Counted from the stretch's first letter, positions 1-9,400 are shown. The stretch is 25,000 nucleotides of DNA from Mesostigma viride (GCA_009746045.1 RPFO01001629.1:1-25000), one strand, 5' to 3'. Notes: generated from the letters alone by a model not told the origin. Numbers and translations are program-made.

Positions 1-391
1 CTACGTCGGCCACAAGCCCTGGCAGGCGACACCCCCCCCCCGCGGCCCCAGCGACTCCAGACGCCCCAGCTTAGGGGAATACAGCAGTAGTAGTGTAGAA
101 TAGATAGACCGTGGCCATGTACATGTACGCCTCCTAGAGGCACTATCCCAGCTAAGCCACGCGCTTTATTTAATCATGTACATGTGTGCCTATGATGAGC
201 CACACTCCAGATGATGCCTAGCTTTATTTAGTTATGTTGAGCCCATGCAGGGAGTCACTCTCTGCTGAGAGCCACGCTTTAGCCTTTGCATAGCTATGCT
301 GATCTTCCCCCCATGACAGGCTCCCCTTCGCTGGGCATAGCTTGAAGATCATGGGGATGCACGTGCCCTGGTGCACCTAGAGCAAGGGTCC
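1..391. other. no supportable gene; possible tail of an unknown ORF
   Basis: A proline- and arginine-rich reading frame enters from the left edge and stops before about position 110. It is too short to identify; by position relative to the repeat at 392-505 it could be the end of a gene lying mostly outside the window. The rest contains CATGTACATG palindromes and two similar GCTTTATTTA segments (about 160-180 and 220-240), but no coding signal. Confidence 0.3.
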
Positions 392-505
392 TTTACATCC
401 CCACCCTTGCAGGAAGTAGCTTAGGATGTATGATAGGCCATATGCCCCTCTCAAGGGCTATGTGCTACATATACTCCCAACGGAGTTATGTTACAATTCA
501 ATTCA
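392..505 (+). repeat. dispersed hairpin-bearing repeat, copy 1
   Basis: This segment is clearly similar to the reverse complement of 22584-22702, and its last part is similar to 21771-21819. It contains two potential hairpins: one around CATATGCCCCT/AAGGGCTATG and one around ACTCC-CAAC-GGAGT. The hairpins are preserved in copy 3 despite sequence differences. Copies 2 and 3 lie just past the ends of the transposase and kinase genes, so the repeat may be a shared 3' end element. That role is inference. Confidence 0.6.
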
Positions 506-522
506 ATTCAATTCAATTCAAT
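494..522. repeat. (AATTC)n microsatellite
   Basis: About five perfect tandem copies of the pentanucleotide AATTC directly follow repeat copy 1. No function is implied. Confidence 0.85.
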
Positions 523-530
523 ATTCCGAA

Positions 531-655
531 TGGTACCGTAACCGGTCCGGTAACCTAAACCGCCAACGAATACGGACCCGTAACCTGCCCCGTCGAAGTT
601 ACCGGGCAGGTTACGGGGGCGTCGAAGTTACCGGACAGGTTACGGGGGCTTCAAA
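531..655. repeat. short GGTTAC/GTAACC-type repeat array
   Basis: The stretch is full of GTAACC and GGTTAC words in both orientations. It includes a 29-bp unit repeated in tandem at 592-620 and 621-649 with one mismatch. It ends with AAATTAACTCCTAGTGTA (653-670). The same end sequence, with an extra TA, occurs inverted at 13377-13399 at the edge of the much larger array there, so both belong to one repeat family. Confidence 0.75.
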
Positions 656-659
656 TTAA

Positions 660-1725
660 CTCCTAGTGTATGACTTGGGCTCCTAAAGGTCAAAGGATGA
701 AGGGAAATTTGCAAGTGCATGGATGGGACGCAAGGCAGCAGCTTCAAGGCTGGGTTTGTGAATCGTCCTTGTATTCATGGTTTACGTGCTTCGTTCGGCT
801 GCATGGCATGTGATGACGAATGCTTCGGCACCTGCTGTGTTGGCCCTACCAATGCACCGGCAACTTGTTGCCCCCCAATGATGGATTCAGGTGCGAGGGC
901 CAAGGTGTGGCCAGATGTTCGCCGATGCGCTGGGGAAAGTGGATGGGCTCAGCCACGTCGAAGTAGCTGTTCTAGAGAATGGGGTGGTTGGTTGGAAGGA
1001 GAAGTATGGCGCCTGCGAATGTCTTGGGGCACCATGCTCTCACAAGATAGATATTGAATAGGATGCGGTTTCGACCTGGGGTGTGATGTTCAGTCTTCCT
1101 TCTATCGATACCATGGTTCCAGATTCAAGCGTGCAACCTACCCATCTGAGACATGTCTTGGAGAAAAATAACGCACACAGAGCTCAAAAGAGCTCGCAGT
1201 GTCAATTTTGTAATTTTTCCCTGCAAAGTGACCCCCAGAACCCGGGGGTCACATTGGGGCTACTCTCACGAAACATTGTATGCTAGACGTGTAAGAAAAA
1301 TTTTCAAGGGTATGAGATGACCACTATGTCTAGATAGCCCTTGGAGATGCACGAAATTCAGGGTTTTGAGAAAAGGTTTGCATTGCACTTGGTGTGCTAA
1401 CAAGCCATGAATCGTAGGTGCCATGTCAATTCATTTGACAAAGTTGCAAGCTAGCTTGGTGCTTGGTGCGTTTTAGTTATTGGATTTGTTGGCAATTTGT
1501 CGGCAGTAATTACAATTGATGTCATGTTGTCCGTTGAGGCAATATGCTATATCCTGAGTTACTATTACCTGTGTCTCATTGTTTGAATTTTGATAAGTAA
1601 GTAAGTAAGTACTTGCGTGTCATGCGCAAAGGCATGCCACGGAGTACTATGCTAATCTCATTAGAAAAATAATTACACAAAAGTTTAAACAAATATCGTC
1701 TGCATCATCCCCCAACCGTTAAGCA
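660..1725. other. intergenic, no supported gene
   Basis: Only short open frames occur here (for example a cysteine-rich 112-codon frame at 719-1057), with no recognisable domain or splice pattern. A short (AAGT)n run lies near 1593-1611. I see nothing else in it. Confidence 0.5.
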
Positions 1726-1938
1726 CTAGATGGGGATGTAATCCTCATCCGAGCTGTCCTCTACTGTAATGGCAGACGAGGCGGTAGTGTAGCGGCTATC
1801 CTCAGGACCAATAACCTCCACCTGCGGACTTCTACCCTGGCTAGCAACAGGCCGCGGGGCCCGTGGGGAGAAAACAGGAGCATACCCCTCGGGAAGGTGC
1901 TTATCGCAGATGGCAGCCCATTTCTCCTTGTCAATCAT
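1726..1938 (-). CDS. small acidic-tailed ORF of unknown function
   Basis: The ORF encodes 70 residues. It starts with a Lys/Trp-containing stretch (MIDKEKWAAICDKHLPEGY), has a proline/arginine-rich middle, and ends in an acidic Ser/Asp/Glu tail (EDSSDEDYIPI). Just upstream on the same strand, a second open frame of about 21 codons begins at an ATG near 2000 and ends in a TGA that overlaps this ATG. The pair could therefore be one frameshifted gene or the last exon of a longer one. I do not recognise the family. It lies immediately upstream of the retroelement on the opposite strand. Confidence 0.3.
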   Translation of the reverse strand: MIDKEKWAAICDKHLPEGYAPVFSPRAPRPVASQGRSPQVEVIGPEDSRYTTASSAITVEDSSDEDYIPI

Positions 1939-1949
1939 GCGGGCGCGGA

Positions 1950-1966
1950 TGTTACGTCGCGTAACA
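1950..1966. repeat. perfect 7-bp palindrome with 3-nt spacer
   Basis: TGTTACG and CGTAACA are separated by TCG. The TG...CA pattern resembles retroelement termini, but no matching copy was found downstream, so its meaning is open. Confidence 0.5.
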
Positions 1967-2367
1967 ATTCGTTGTAGTTACGGACGTAAATTAGGTCCAT
2001 GGCCTCGGTTGTTCCTAGGTTACGTGCAGTTCTAGTTTGGACATGATTGTCCCCGTAACAGTACTGTGGTATATTGGGTGCCTTTGGGCGCCGCGCCGCG
2101 TACTATATTAGTGGTCCTTATCCTTTTGTAGAATGTAGTGGACCGGCGTGCATCTGTGCACCTGCCTGTGTTTCTGTGGTTCTGCAGGCGAGGGCCAGGT
2201 CGGCCCGAGCCTGTTGGACCGTTGGTGACCATTTATGCACGTTCCACTCCTTGTGTGGTCACTCGGCGTGTGTTAAGTGAATTGACACATTTAGGCTTGG
2301 GTCACGGCAGTGTAGTTGTGTTTCCTTCCTCTATTCCTGGAGTAAACGGGTTTTGGTAAATGGTTGT
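1967..2367. other. upstream region of the retroelement, no recognised LTR
   Basis: This is where a 5' LTR would be expected. I compared it by eye with 11790-12330 and found no repeated block, and I saw no clear tRNA primer-binding site. No coding signal was recognised. Confidence 0.4.
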
Positions 2368-2727
2368 ATGGCGTATTATAGCAACACTTACGTTAATGCA
2401 TTGAGATCAGCTCCGTCACGTTCGTCTTTCGCCAGAGGGTTAAGTAGAGGAGGCCTGACCAGTTTAGGTAGTATCAGGCCCATTAGAGGTAGAGGTGGAG
2501 GTAGATATCCGCGGCGTAACAATGGTTCCGGAGGAACTTCAGTAGGTAGTGAACGAGACGACTATCCCTTGCCACATACACCTTTTCAAGACCCCTTCCG
2601 CGTCCAGGAACAAGAAGTCGACACTTCCTTGATAGGTAATGGGCGGGTCGCCTTCAAGCTAGGAGCGTCGTGCTGCCCGTTTCGGGACACGCTTTACCTA
2701 GAAGCTAGACCTGCTCACAGCGGATAA
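2368..2727 (+). CDS. small RGG-rich ORF at the 5' end of the retroelement
   Basis: The first ATG in this frame gives 119 residues; the frame is open slightly further upstream. The product is rich in Ser, Arg and Gly, with an RGG-type patch (IRGRGGGRYPRR) about 40-50 residues in. Such patches are common in RNA-binding proteins, but no domain is recognised. Codon use (AGA/GGT/GTA-rich, T-ending) resembles the gag and pol genes downstream, which favours real coding. The start context is weak. It could be an accessory protein of the element or a chance frame in its leader. Confidence 0.35.
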   Translation: MAYYSNTYVNALRSAPSRSSFARGLSRGGLTSLGSIRPIRGRGGGRYPRRNNGSGGTSVGSERDDYPLPHTPFQDPFRVQEQEVDTSLIGNGRVAFKLGASCCPFRDTLYLEARPAHSG

Positions 2728-3054
2728 ATCCTTTCGTAGTTAGCCTGTCCTTCGCCTTGTTTTCCTGCTTACGGTTGTTTCCTGCCTTAGATCGGGGAGT
2801 ATTACTGTTCGGAGACGATTAGCGTCGCCGTACCTACACCTTTTTCCTTGTGCTGCTGCTTTATTAGACGGCCGCACCCGCAGAGTTACGGGGCGCTGTG
2901 TTAGGACGAGCGCTGGGATATCCGGCCGCTGACTTAGGACGAGAGCTGGAAACTCCCGCCCTCCTTCTTCTTTCGGTGATCCAGATCGTCAAGCTAAGTC
3001 GCCTACCCCTACCTCGTCTAGCTTGACATCACAAGACACGCCAGGTGAGTTATC
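2728..3054. other. untranslated leader of the retroelement
   Basis: No open frame of note. TTAGGACGAG followed by a GCTGG-containing stretch occurs twice (near 2900 and 2935), giving a short imperfect direct repeat. No primer-binding site was recognised. Confidence 0.4.
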
Positions 3055-3386
3055 ATGAGTCAACGTCGTGTTTTTACTGCGCCTTCCCATTCATCTAGTG
3101 ATAATAGTTTAGCTAAGTATTACGTGGTTATTACCCTCAATGGTCAGCCATTTTCCTCTCTTGGTCAGATGCTAGGAAGATAGTGCAAAACCGTACATAT
3201 AATGTAATTAGGTATAAGAAATTTGTGTCCTTCGAGGAAGCTCAACAATTCCTTATAGACCATAGCGTATCAGATTTAGGCCTACACGTACGTTCTACTC
3301 CTCATGGTCGCCCTCCTGTAGAAGCTCTAGATTTTGCTACCCCTCCTTCGTCTCCCCCTAAGAGGGCTGCATCTCATCTAGCTTAG
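3055..3386 (+). CDS. short ORF resembling the RNase H1 hybrid-binding (Cauli_VI-type) domain, frameshifted
   Basis: From ATG 3055 the frame reads into KYYVVITLNG, then hits TAG at 3181. The -1 (equivalently +2) frame is open from 3117 to 3386 and carries LSWSDARKIV followed by YKKFVSFEEAQQFL. The order YYVV, a W-containing turn, KKF and then EEAQQFL is the signature of the small domain at the N-terminus of eukaryotic RNase H1, which binds RNA/DNA hybrids. The change of frame falls in a CT-rich stretch (3151-3161), so it may be a small indel, a sequencing error or frameshifting. It lies between the RGG ORF and gag on the same strand, so it is probably part of the element. Family assignment is by motif only. 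Confidence 0.5.
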
Positions 3387-3538
3387 ATACTCCTCTCACC
3401 TTGGAATTCGGTTCCCTATCCATTACTGTTGTTAAAAAGGATTGATTTTAATTTTGTTCCTGCTGCAGACCTTCAAGGTTTTTCCTTTTTCTTTTGTTGC
3501 TTTCTTCTTTTGATTCCTATTCCTTTACGTAATTAAAG

Positions 3539-5287
3539 ATGGATCCAGTGGGTGGAGATATGTCGCCTATACCTACCAATAATAATAATAATACTACTAC
3601 TAATAACATTAACAATAACAATACTCGTGGTAACCGACGGGACTCCTTGGAAACGGTACACCATCTCACTCCTCAAGGTATTCTGCGTACCTCACCGCCT
3701 TCTCCTGCTGCTGGTGGTCGCCGTCGTCCCTCAATTACCCCACCTACCTATGAACAACGTATTTCCCAAGTCAGATTTAGTGAGGAACCTTCTTTCGTTG
3801 TGAACCAGGCCCCTGCCCCTTCTGCAACCTTGGCTCACCCCTCCAGCAGGTCCTCACACACTAACAATGCTCCTAGGCCTCCTTCCCACCCTGTGCCTTC
3901 AATGCCTGCTATTAACACGGGTCGTACCTCGGCCCCTGTCGGCCCTTCTGGGCGCCCTAGTGCAGTCCCCTTTTTCCCACCTGCTTCCTGGTCCTACCCT
4001 GAGACGGCCTATGAGGCTGCCCAGGTTCCTACCCGTGTGGCTGATTTAGAAGTTAATAATGATTTCAGTACCATGCCCCTAGATGATAGGAATTATGATC
4101 ATTTTGCCTATTCCTCTCTTCGTGAGCAATATACTGTCCCCTTCTCCTATGGGCACCATCCGGAAACGGTGGCTCCCTCTAGACCCCTACCCAAGACTTT
4201 TCCTATCCCTTCCTTCTATCCCGCTTATGTAGCAGTGGAAGATAGTGGCCCTATGGGAAAAACTGATTCTTCTAATCCCCCTAAGCCTCCTGCTCTTCCC
4301 CTCTTTGCCAACCTTCCTAAGCTGGATGTCAAGTCTACCCCTCAACAGTTTTTCACCTTCATTATGTTGCTCACCCAGAACACAGAGTCCTGGCAGAACC
4401 ACAATAGGTGGCGCCTCTCTGATGCTGTACTAGTTCCTCATTATCTTACTACCTGCATTACTCCTGAACTTGCTAACCTCATCCAGTGTGAGTCTCTTGC
4501 CTCTCATGCCTACCCAAACTCTGTAGCAGAATTGTTCAAGCGTTTAGAGAACCATTTAGTCCCTCCCGATGCAGATTGGCAGGATAGATTATCCTTTGGC
4601 ACCTTGCAGCAGGGTACCAAGTCCTTCAAAGAATATATGAAAGAGTTTGATGCTCAGATGGTACGAATTAGGGATTTGTCGGGTGCAGAAGTACGTGCTC
4701 GCTTCCTTCAGGGCCTCAGTAGACCCTTATTGCGTGAAGTCAAGCGCCAGTTCTCTGCCTACCGTTTTACTGACCTGCCCCTCAAGCATGTGCGTCAGCA
4801 TCTTTTACGAGTAGCAGATTTCTTCTCCACACCTTCTCTTCCTACCCGTTCCCGTATTAATAATATAAGCCTTACCCCTGAGGAGGAAAACTCCTATGTA
4901 GAAGAATTAGATATCTGTGTGACTGACCTTTCAGCTCTGGATGTCTCTCATATTACCTGCTATCATTGTAAGGAAGTAGGTCACCTTAAACGTGAATGCC
5001 CCAAGTTCCTTTCGGGTGCTCCCCCTCATCCCGACGCTCGCCCTCCTCGTACCCCTCAGCGTGCTCCTATTCGTCCCACTTCAGGACACATTCCTTCAGC
5101 TACCCCTAGTAGGCTGAATGCTGTGCAGACAGGATCCCCAGGGTTCCCCTATGATAATCAGGCTCCCGCACCCTCTTCAATCCCTCGTGACCCTCCAGCA
5201 GTGGCTTTTCCGCCAGGGTCTTCTTCGGGGTTCGTTCCTATGGATTTGGGGGGGGAGGGGAACAGTAGGCCTGTCAGCCGGGGGTAA
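3539..5287 (+). CDS. gag: Ty3/gypsy Gag polyprotein with CCHC zinc knuckle
   Basis: This 582-residue protein forms the particle shell and packages element RNA. The N-terminal 250 residues are low complexity: poly-Asn/Thr encoded by an (AAT)n-like tract (about 3578-3625), then Pro/Ser-rich. A Retrotrans_gag-like helical core follows at roughly residues 255-410 (LFANLPKLDVKSTPQQFFTF, later FKEYMKEFD and FLQGLSRPLLREV). The nucleocapsid motif CYHCKEVGHLKREC is at residues 474-487, and the tail is Pro-rich. ATG 3539 is the first start and has A at -3. The last 170 nt overlap the pol frame, which lies +1 relative to gag; the overlap holds an eight-G run (5248-5255) that is a likely frame-change site. 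T-ending codons match pol and contrast with the GC-rich third ORF. Confidence 0.9.
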   Translation: MDPVGGDMSPIPTNNNNNTTTNNINNNNTRGNRRDSLETVHHLTPQGILRTSPPSPAAGGRRRPSITPPTYEQRISQVRFSEEPSFVVNQAPAPSATLAHPSSRSSHTNNAPRPPSHPVPSMPAINTGRTSAPVGPSGRPSAVPFFPPASWSYPETAYEAAQVPTRVADLEVNNDFSTMPLDDRNYDHFAYSSLREQYTVPFSYGHHPETVAPSRPLPKTFPIPSFYPAYVAVEDSGPMGKTDSSNPPKPPALPLFANLPKLDVKSTPQQFFTFIMLLTQNTESWQNHNRWRLSDAVLVPHYLTTCITPELANLIQCESLASHAYPNSVAELFKRLENHLVPPDADWQDRLSFGTLQQGTKSFKEYMKEFDAQMVRIRDLSGAEVRARFLQGLSRPLLREVKRQFSAYRFTDLPLKHVRQHLLRVADFFSTPSLPTRSRINNISLTPEEENSYVEELDICVTDLSALDVSHITCYHCKEVGHLKRECPKFLSGAPPHPDARPPRTPQRAPIRPTSGHIPSATPSRLNAVQTGSPGFPYDNQAPAPSSIPRDPPAVAFPPGSSSGFVPMDLGGEGNSRPVSRG

Positions 5288-7763
5288 CCTGGACAGGTCC
5301 TTAGATAGTACCCCAGATATTAATTTTTGCTTGCCTGTTTTTATAACCTCTGTAGGAGCTGAATCATCCCTACCACTACGTGTGCGTCCTCTTATGTTCT
5401 TGAATGGTGGTTTAACCGTCCCTCACACTGTTGTAGACCCCTTCTTGCATGCTGATGAACTCTTGAATGTCTCTGTGTTGGTAGATAGCGGTGCGGCTAG
5501 CTCCTTTGTGAGCGAGGCCCTAGTTAGACGTTTAGGACTAGTCCCTACCCCTCACACCAAACCCGTTACTGTTCATTATGCTGATGGTCGCACCAGTCAT
5601 TCCCCGGGTACGGTGTCCCTTCCCATGGTTATACAAGGACGTACTGTCAACCTGACGGCCACTATAGGCCCTATCACTACCGCTGATGTATTACTAGGAT
5701 TAGATTGGCACCAGGATAATAAGATTACTATTAATTATGATACCATGGTCATTTGGTTTCCAGATAGCTCTTACTGGGTACCTGAACGTCATTATAGATT
5801 GGAAAATTTATCCTTGGTAGATATTACTCCTCCTACACCTGTTGATCCTCCTGTAAGACCTATACCTGAAGTAATAATGTCAAATGACGAATTACGTTCT
5901 GAATTAAAGCAAAATGGATACCTATTATGTATGTTCCTTCAGTTAGAAGTACAACAGATACCTAGCACTAACAATAGTGTGGATATAGATGTAAATACAG
6001 TGGATACAATAGGAGTAGGATTTACTGAAAATGAAATAGTAAGATACATGGCTGTGATAGATTCCTCAAAAGTATTTGAAGAAAAGACTCCTTCTTATCC
6101 TCCTCCTCGTTCTGTTTTACACCGTGTAGTTATCAAGGACGGTGCAGTTCCTACGCACTCTCCGATGTATAGAATGGGCCCTACCGAGTTAAAGGAACTA
6201 AAACAGATTTTAGTGTCATTATTAGAAGCAGGATTGATAGAGCCTAGTAACTCCCCCTACTCAGCTGGTGTCCTGTTAGTTCCTAAGCCAAATGGCAAGT
6301 TTCGCCTAGTTACTGATTATAGGAAGTTGAATGATATTACTGTGAAATCTAAATACCCTCTACCTCGTATTGACGATATATTTAATAAGGTTAAAGGTTC
6401 CACTTGTTTCACAGTACTGGATTGTGCGGATGGTTTTTGGCAGTTGCGGATAGCTCCTGAGGATTGCCATAAAACCGCCTTTGCTACCCCTTTTGGTCAT
6501 TACCAGTTTAGAGTAGCGGCTATGGGACTCTGTAACTCGCCTGCCTCTTTTCAAATGTTAATGAATGAAGTGCTTAGACCTGTTATGGGAAATTCTCATC
6601 TTCCTCAGGTGTCCTCTGATCTAAAGGATCCCTCCTTCTCCTCTGTTTCTTTATCTGAGCATGACCGTTCTTGTGCTCAAGCTTACTTAGATGATATTCT
6701 TATTTACTCTCCTGATTTTGAAACGCACCTACGTGATTTAAAGAAAGTATTAGAAATAATGGCTGAAAATTCTTTGTGGGCGCGCCGTGCTAAAGTGCGT
6801 TCGGGTAGGAGTGTCCCATTTTTAGGGCACGTTCTGTCAGATGCCGGGGTCGCTACCGACCCGGATAAAACTAAGTCAATTCAGGAATGGCCTACTCCTA
6901 CCGACGTTAAAGGTGTACGTAGTTTCCTAGGAATTGCTTCTTACTATAGGCGTTTTATCCCGCGTTTCGCCACTATAGCAGCCCCTATTAATCATTTATT
7001 AAAGAAGGATATCCCCTTTGTTTGGAGTAGTGAGTGTCAGTCTGCTTTTCAGTGCCTAAAATCCCTACTCCTTTCCCCTCCTGTACTCATCCTACCGGAT
7101 ACTACTAAACCCTTTGTTGTGGCTACAGATGCTAGTAAAGTAGCTATAGGTGGTGTCCTTCTCCAGGATCAGGGTCAGGGCTTACAGCCAATTGAATATA
7201 TCTCTAGGACAATGCTCCCTGCGGAGCGTAACTATCCCGTCCACCAGCAGGAACTCTTAGCGGTGGTGTATTGTTGCCACGCGTGGCAGCACTTCCTTAA
7301 AGGTGCTCAATTTGATGTCTGCCTGAATGAACCCTGTGAGCTAGATCCTTATAGGTTAGTTATCCAAACGGATCATCGTCCCCTTACCCATCTTCTCTCC
7401 CAACCCAACCTTACCCCTCGGCAAGCGCGCTGGATGGAATTTTTAGCACAGTTTTCCCCTTTTAAACTTCAGTATGTCAAGGGTGTAGATAACATAGTAC
7501 CAGATGCACTCTCTCGTCGTGCAGACTATTCCTTCTTCGAGGACCTTGATGTTCTCAATATTACTCTAGTTCCTACTACTATGGGTGTAACCCCTTATGG
7601 TGAACTACCTGATGATGATTCCTATGCCTACCTCTTTCATACAGCTGTTCGCATGCCTGATCTCCTTTCTCACGTAGGACTCTCTCTCCCGTGTGAGGCC
7701 CTTCCTGTGGCCTCGGTGGGGGGGAGGGGAAAAATAAAATTTCTATACCGCTTAGCCATATAG
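5118..7763 (+). CDS. pol: Ty3/gypsy Pol, first part: protease, reverse transcriptase, RNase H
   Basis: It processes the polyproteins and copies element RNA into DNA. Numbering from ATG 5118, the retropepsin motif VDSGAASSFV begins at residue 122. RT follows, with FRLVTDYRKLND, LDCADGFWQL (catalytic Asp 435) and the active-site box YLDDILIYS (residues 523-531). RNase H starts at VATDASKVAIGG (Asp 671) and includes QELLAVVY, QTDHRPL and PDALSR. Residues before about 50 are shadow of gag, so translation probably enters from gag by a +1 step near the G8 run rather than at this ATG. Two segments look longer than usual: about 30 Ser-rich residues just before YLDD, and about 15 residues (LNEPCELDPY region) before TDHRPL. 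The frame ends at TAG 7761-7763 while integrase lies in the -1 frame. Confidence 0.92.
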   Translation: MLCRQDPQGSPMIIRLPHPLQSLVTLQQWLFRQGLLRGSFLWIWGGRGTVGLSAGGNLDRSLDSTPDINFCLPVFITSVGAESSLPLRVRPLMFLNGGLTVPHTVVDPFLHADELLNVSVLVDSGAASSFVSEALVRRLGLVPTPHTKPVTVHYADGRTSHSPGTVSLPMVIQGRTVNLTATIGPITTADVLLGLDWHQDNKITINYDTMVIWFPDSSYWVPERHYRLENLSLVDITPPTPVDPPVRPIPEVIMSNDELRSELKQNGYLLCMFLQLEVQQIPSTNNSVDIDVNTVDTIGVGFTENEIVRYMAVIDSSKVFEEKTPSYPPPRSVLHRVVIKDGAVPTHSPMYRMGPTELKELKQILVSLLEAGLIEPSNSPYSAGVLLVPKPNGKFRLVTDYRKLNDITVKSKYPLPRIDDIFNKVKGSTCFTVLDCADGFWQLRIAPEDCHKTAFATPFGHYQFRVAAMGLCNSPASFQMLMNEVLRPVMGNSHLPQVSSDLKDPSFSSVSLSEHDRSCAQAYLDDILIYSPDFETHLRDLKKVLEIMAENSLWARRAKVRSGRSVPFLGHVLSDAGVATDPDKTKSIQEWPTPTDVKGVRSFLGIASYYRRFIPRFATIAAPINHLLKKDIPFVWSSECQSAFQCLKSLLLSPPVLILPDTTKPFVVATDASKVAIGGVLLQDQGQGLQPIEYISRTMLPAERNYPVHQQELLAVVYCCHAWQHFLKGAQFDVCLNEPCELDPYRLVIQTDHRPLTHLLSQPNLTPRQARWMEFLAQFSPFKLQYVKGVDNIVPDALSRRADYSFFEDLDVLNITLVPTTMGVTPYGELPDDDSYAYLFHTAVRMPDLLSHVGLSLPCEALPVASVGGRGKIKFLYRLAI

Positions 7764-9400
7764 CGACTAGGTCAGGAAAGTCTTATGAAAACGTAGTCCC
7801 CCTAGGACCTCCCCTTCTCTTCGGCAAGGCGGTAGGAGATCTCTTTAAACCTGTTCTGGATACTTCTGTAGCGATGCCTACCTCTGATCTTGAACGCCTT
7901 ATTAGTAGATTTACGGCCACTGAGCCGGAAGCATTAGCTGCCATTGCTGCACATCCCCAACAATTAGGCAAGCACCCTTGTAAATTTGTAGGTGGGTTTT
8001 TATATGTGCAGATAGCAGATTCTCCCCCTCAATGGCGCCTGTATGTCCCTCCTATCTGTCGCTCCTCCTTGCTCTTTGAGTTGCATGACTTAGCTGCTCA
8101 CCAGGGTGGTAAACGGGTACGGGACCTAGTAGCCCGCTCTTATTACTGGCCTTCCCTTTATAAGGATGTGGATGAGTATGTTAGAACTTGTCAATCTTGC
8201 CAGGAAATGAAACCCAATAATGTAGGACAGATAGCAGAACCTAGGACCTTGCCTGACCCTATCATGCCTTGGGATTCTATCATGATGGATTTTGTAGGAC
8301 CTTTTAGAAAGAATGATAGGGGCAATGCCCAAATCCTTGTGTTCATAGATCGTTTTACTCGTATGTGCCATCTTGTGCCGTGTCCTTTAGAACTCACCGC
8401 ACGTGATTGCGCACGCCTATACCTCAATAATGTATATAGATATCATGGATTGAGTAGGCAGTTTATTAGTGATAAGGATAAATTATTTACCTCAGATTTT
8501 TGGCAGCAGTTTTTCGCTGCCATCGGTACCAAGGTTACCTACGGTACTGCCTACCACTCCTCCTCCTCTCATTTAGTAGAGCGTCTTAATAGAGTAGTAG
8601 AAGAAGCGCTTAGGCACTATGTTAATGGCTCGGGTAGTGATTGGGAGGATTATTTATGTTTGGTAGAGTTCTCCCTCAACAATTGTCCCCAAGCTGCGCA
8701 TGGATATACGCCCTTCTTCTTAGATACTGGGAGACAGCCCCTTACCCCTACCTCTCTCTTAGCTAGTCCTCTACGGGACAAGGATGATGTGTCCCGAGAT
8801 ACTGTAGAAGGTGTACAGTCCTTACTAGATAGAATGAAAACTGCTCATGACCACGCGATCTCAGGGTATCAAAAAGCTCAGGCTAAGTACCTTGCTAGGT
8901 TGCGTGCCTCCTTAGATAGACGAGCACCTGAGATAGAAGTAGGAGATCTAGTATTAGTAGAAGGCCCCCGTGTTGGCCGTTTTGCTCATAAGTTTGAAGC
9001 AGAACTGAAGGTCAAACTTAGGCCTGCCTTCTTAGGACCCTTCCATGTGTTGTCTAGGGTAGGAAATTTCTTGTATAAGGTCGATATCCCTACCTCTTGG
9101 CAAACGCATTCAAACACCTTCCATAGGAGCCAGCTTAAACTGTACCACCCTAGTACGTTCGCTGGCAGGGAGTTAGCGCCTGCCCCTTTAGAGCATAATC
9201 CTGACACTGGGGAAGTAGAAGACGAAGTAGAAAGCATCGTGGCCCATCGAGATATCAAAAAGGGCCGCGGTACCCAGCGTCAGTATAAAGTGAAGTGGAT
9301 GTATGCTCGTAGTGAAGTAGATAAGGTTTGGTATACGGAGAGTGAGCTAGATGGGTGTAGTCGCCTGCTGCAGGAATATAAAACCCTGCACAAGCTCTAG
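7697..9400 (+). CDS. pol: Ty3/gypsy Pol, second part: integrase with GPF module and chromodomain
   Basis: It inserts element DNA into the genome. The frame is open from 7697, with its first clear ATG at 7874, and overlaps the RNase H frame at 7697-7763. A -1 step at the G7AG4A5 run (7718-7734) would join the two without loss. Numbering from ATG 7874, the HHCC zinc finger has H71, H76, C106 and C109. The catalytic triad is D139 (MMDFVGPF), D200 (FISDKD) and E236 (HLVERLNR), giving exact D,D35E spacing. The GPY/F module follows (AFLGPFHVLSRVGNFLYKV). The C-terminus is a chromodomain (EVESIVAHRDIKKG, QYKVKWMY, VWYTESEL), which targets chromoviruses to marked chromatin. The usual HPQTDGQ stretch is replaced by YHSSSSHL. 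The last 50 nt overlap the frame of the next ORF. Confidence 0.92.
   Translation, partial: GPSCGLGGGEGKNKISIPLSHIATRSGKSYENVVPLGPPLLFGKAVGDLFKPVLDTSVAMPTSDLERLISRFTATEPEALAAIAAHPQQLGKHPCKFVGGFLYVQIADSPPQWRLYVPPICRSSLLFELHDLAAHQGGKRVRDLVARSYYWPSLYKDVDEYVRTCQSCQEMKPNNVGQIAEPRTLPDPIMPWDSIMMDFVGPFRKNDRGNAQILVFIDRFTRMCHLVPCPLELTARDCARLYLNNVYRYHGLSRQFISDKDKLFTSDFWQQFFAAIGTKVTYGTAYHSSSSHLVERLNRVVEEALRHYVNGSGSDWEDYLCLVEFSLNNCPQAAHGYTPFFLDTGRQPLTPTSLLASPLRDKDDVSRDTVEGVQSLLDRMKTAHDHAISGYQKAQAKYLARLRASLDRRAPEIEVGDLVLVEGPRVGRFAHKFEAELKVKLRPAFLGPFHVLSRVGNFLYKVDIPTSWQTHSNTFHRSQLKLYHPSTFAGRELAPAPLEHNPDTGEVEDEVESIVAHRDIKKGRGTQRQYKVKWMYARSEVDKVWYTESELDGCSRLLQEYKTLHKL

Noticed and set aside
719-1057. 112-codon Cys-rich frame
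   Set aside because: No domain, no conserved Cys spacing, no splice or start support.
1950-1966. TGTTACG...CGTAACA as an LTR terminus
   Set aside because: No second copy was found downstream of the retroelement and no target-site duplication was visible.
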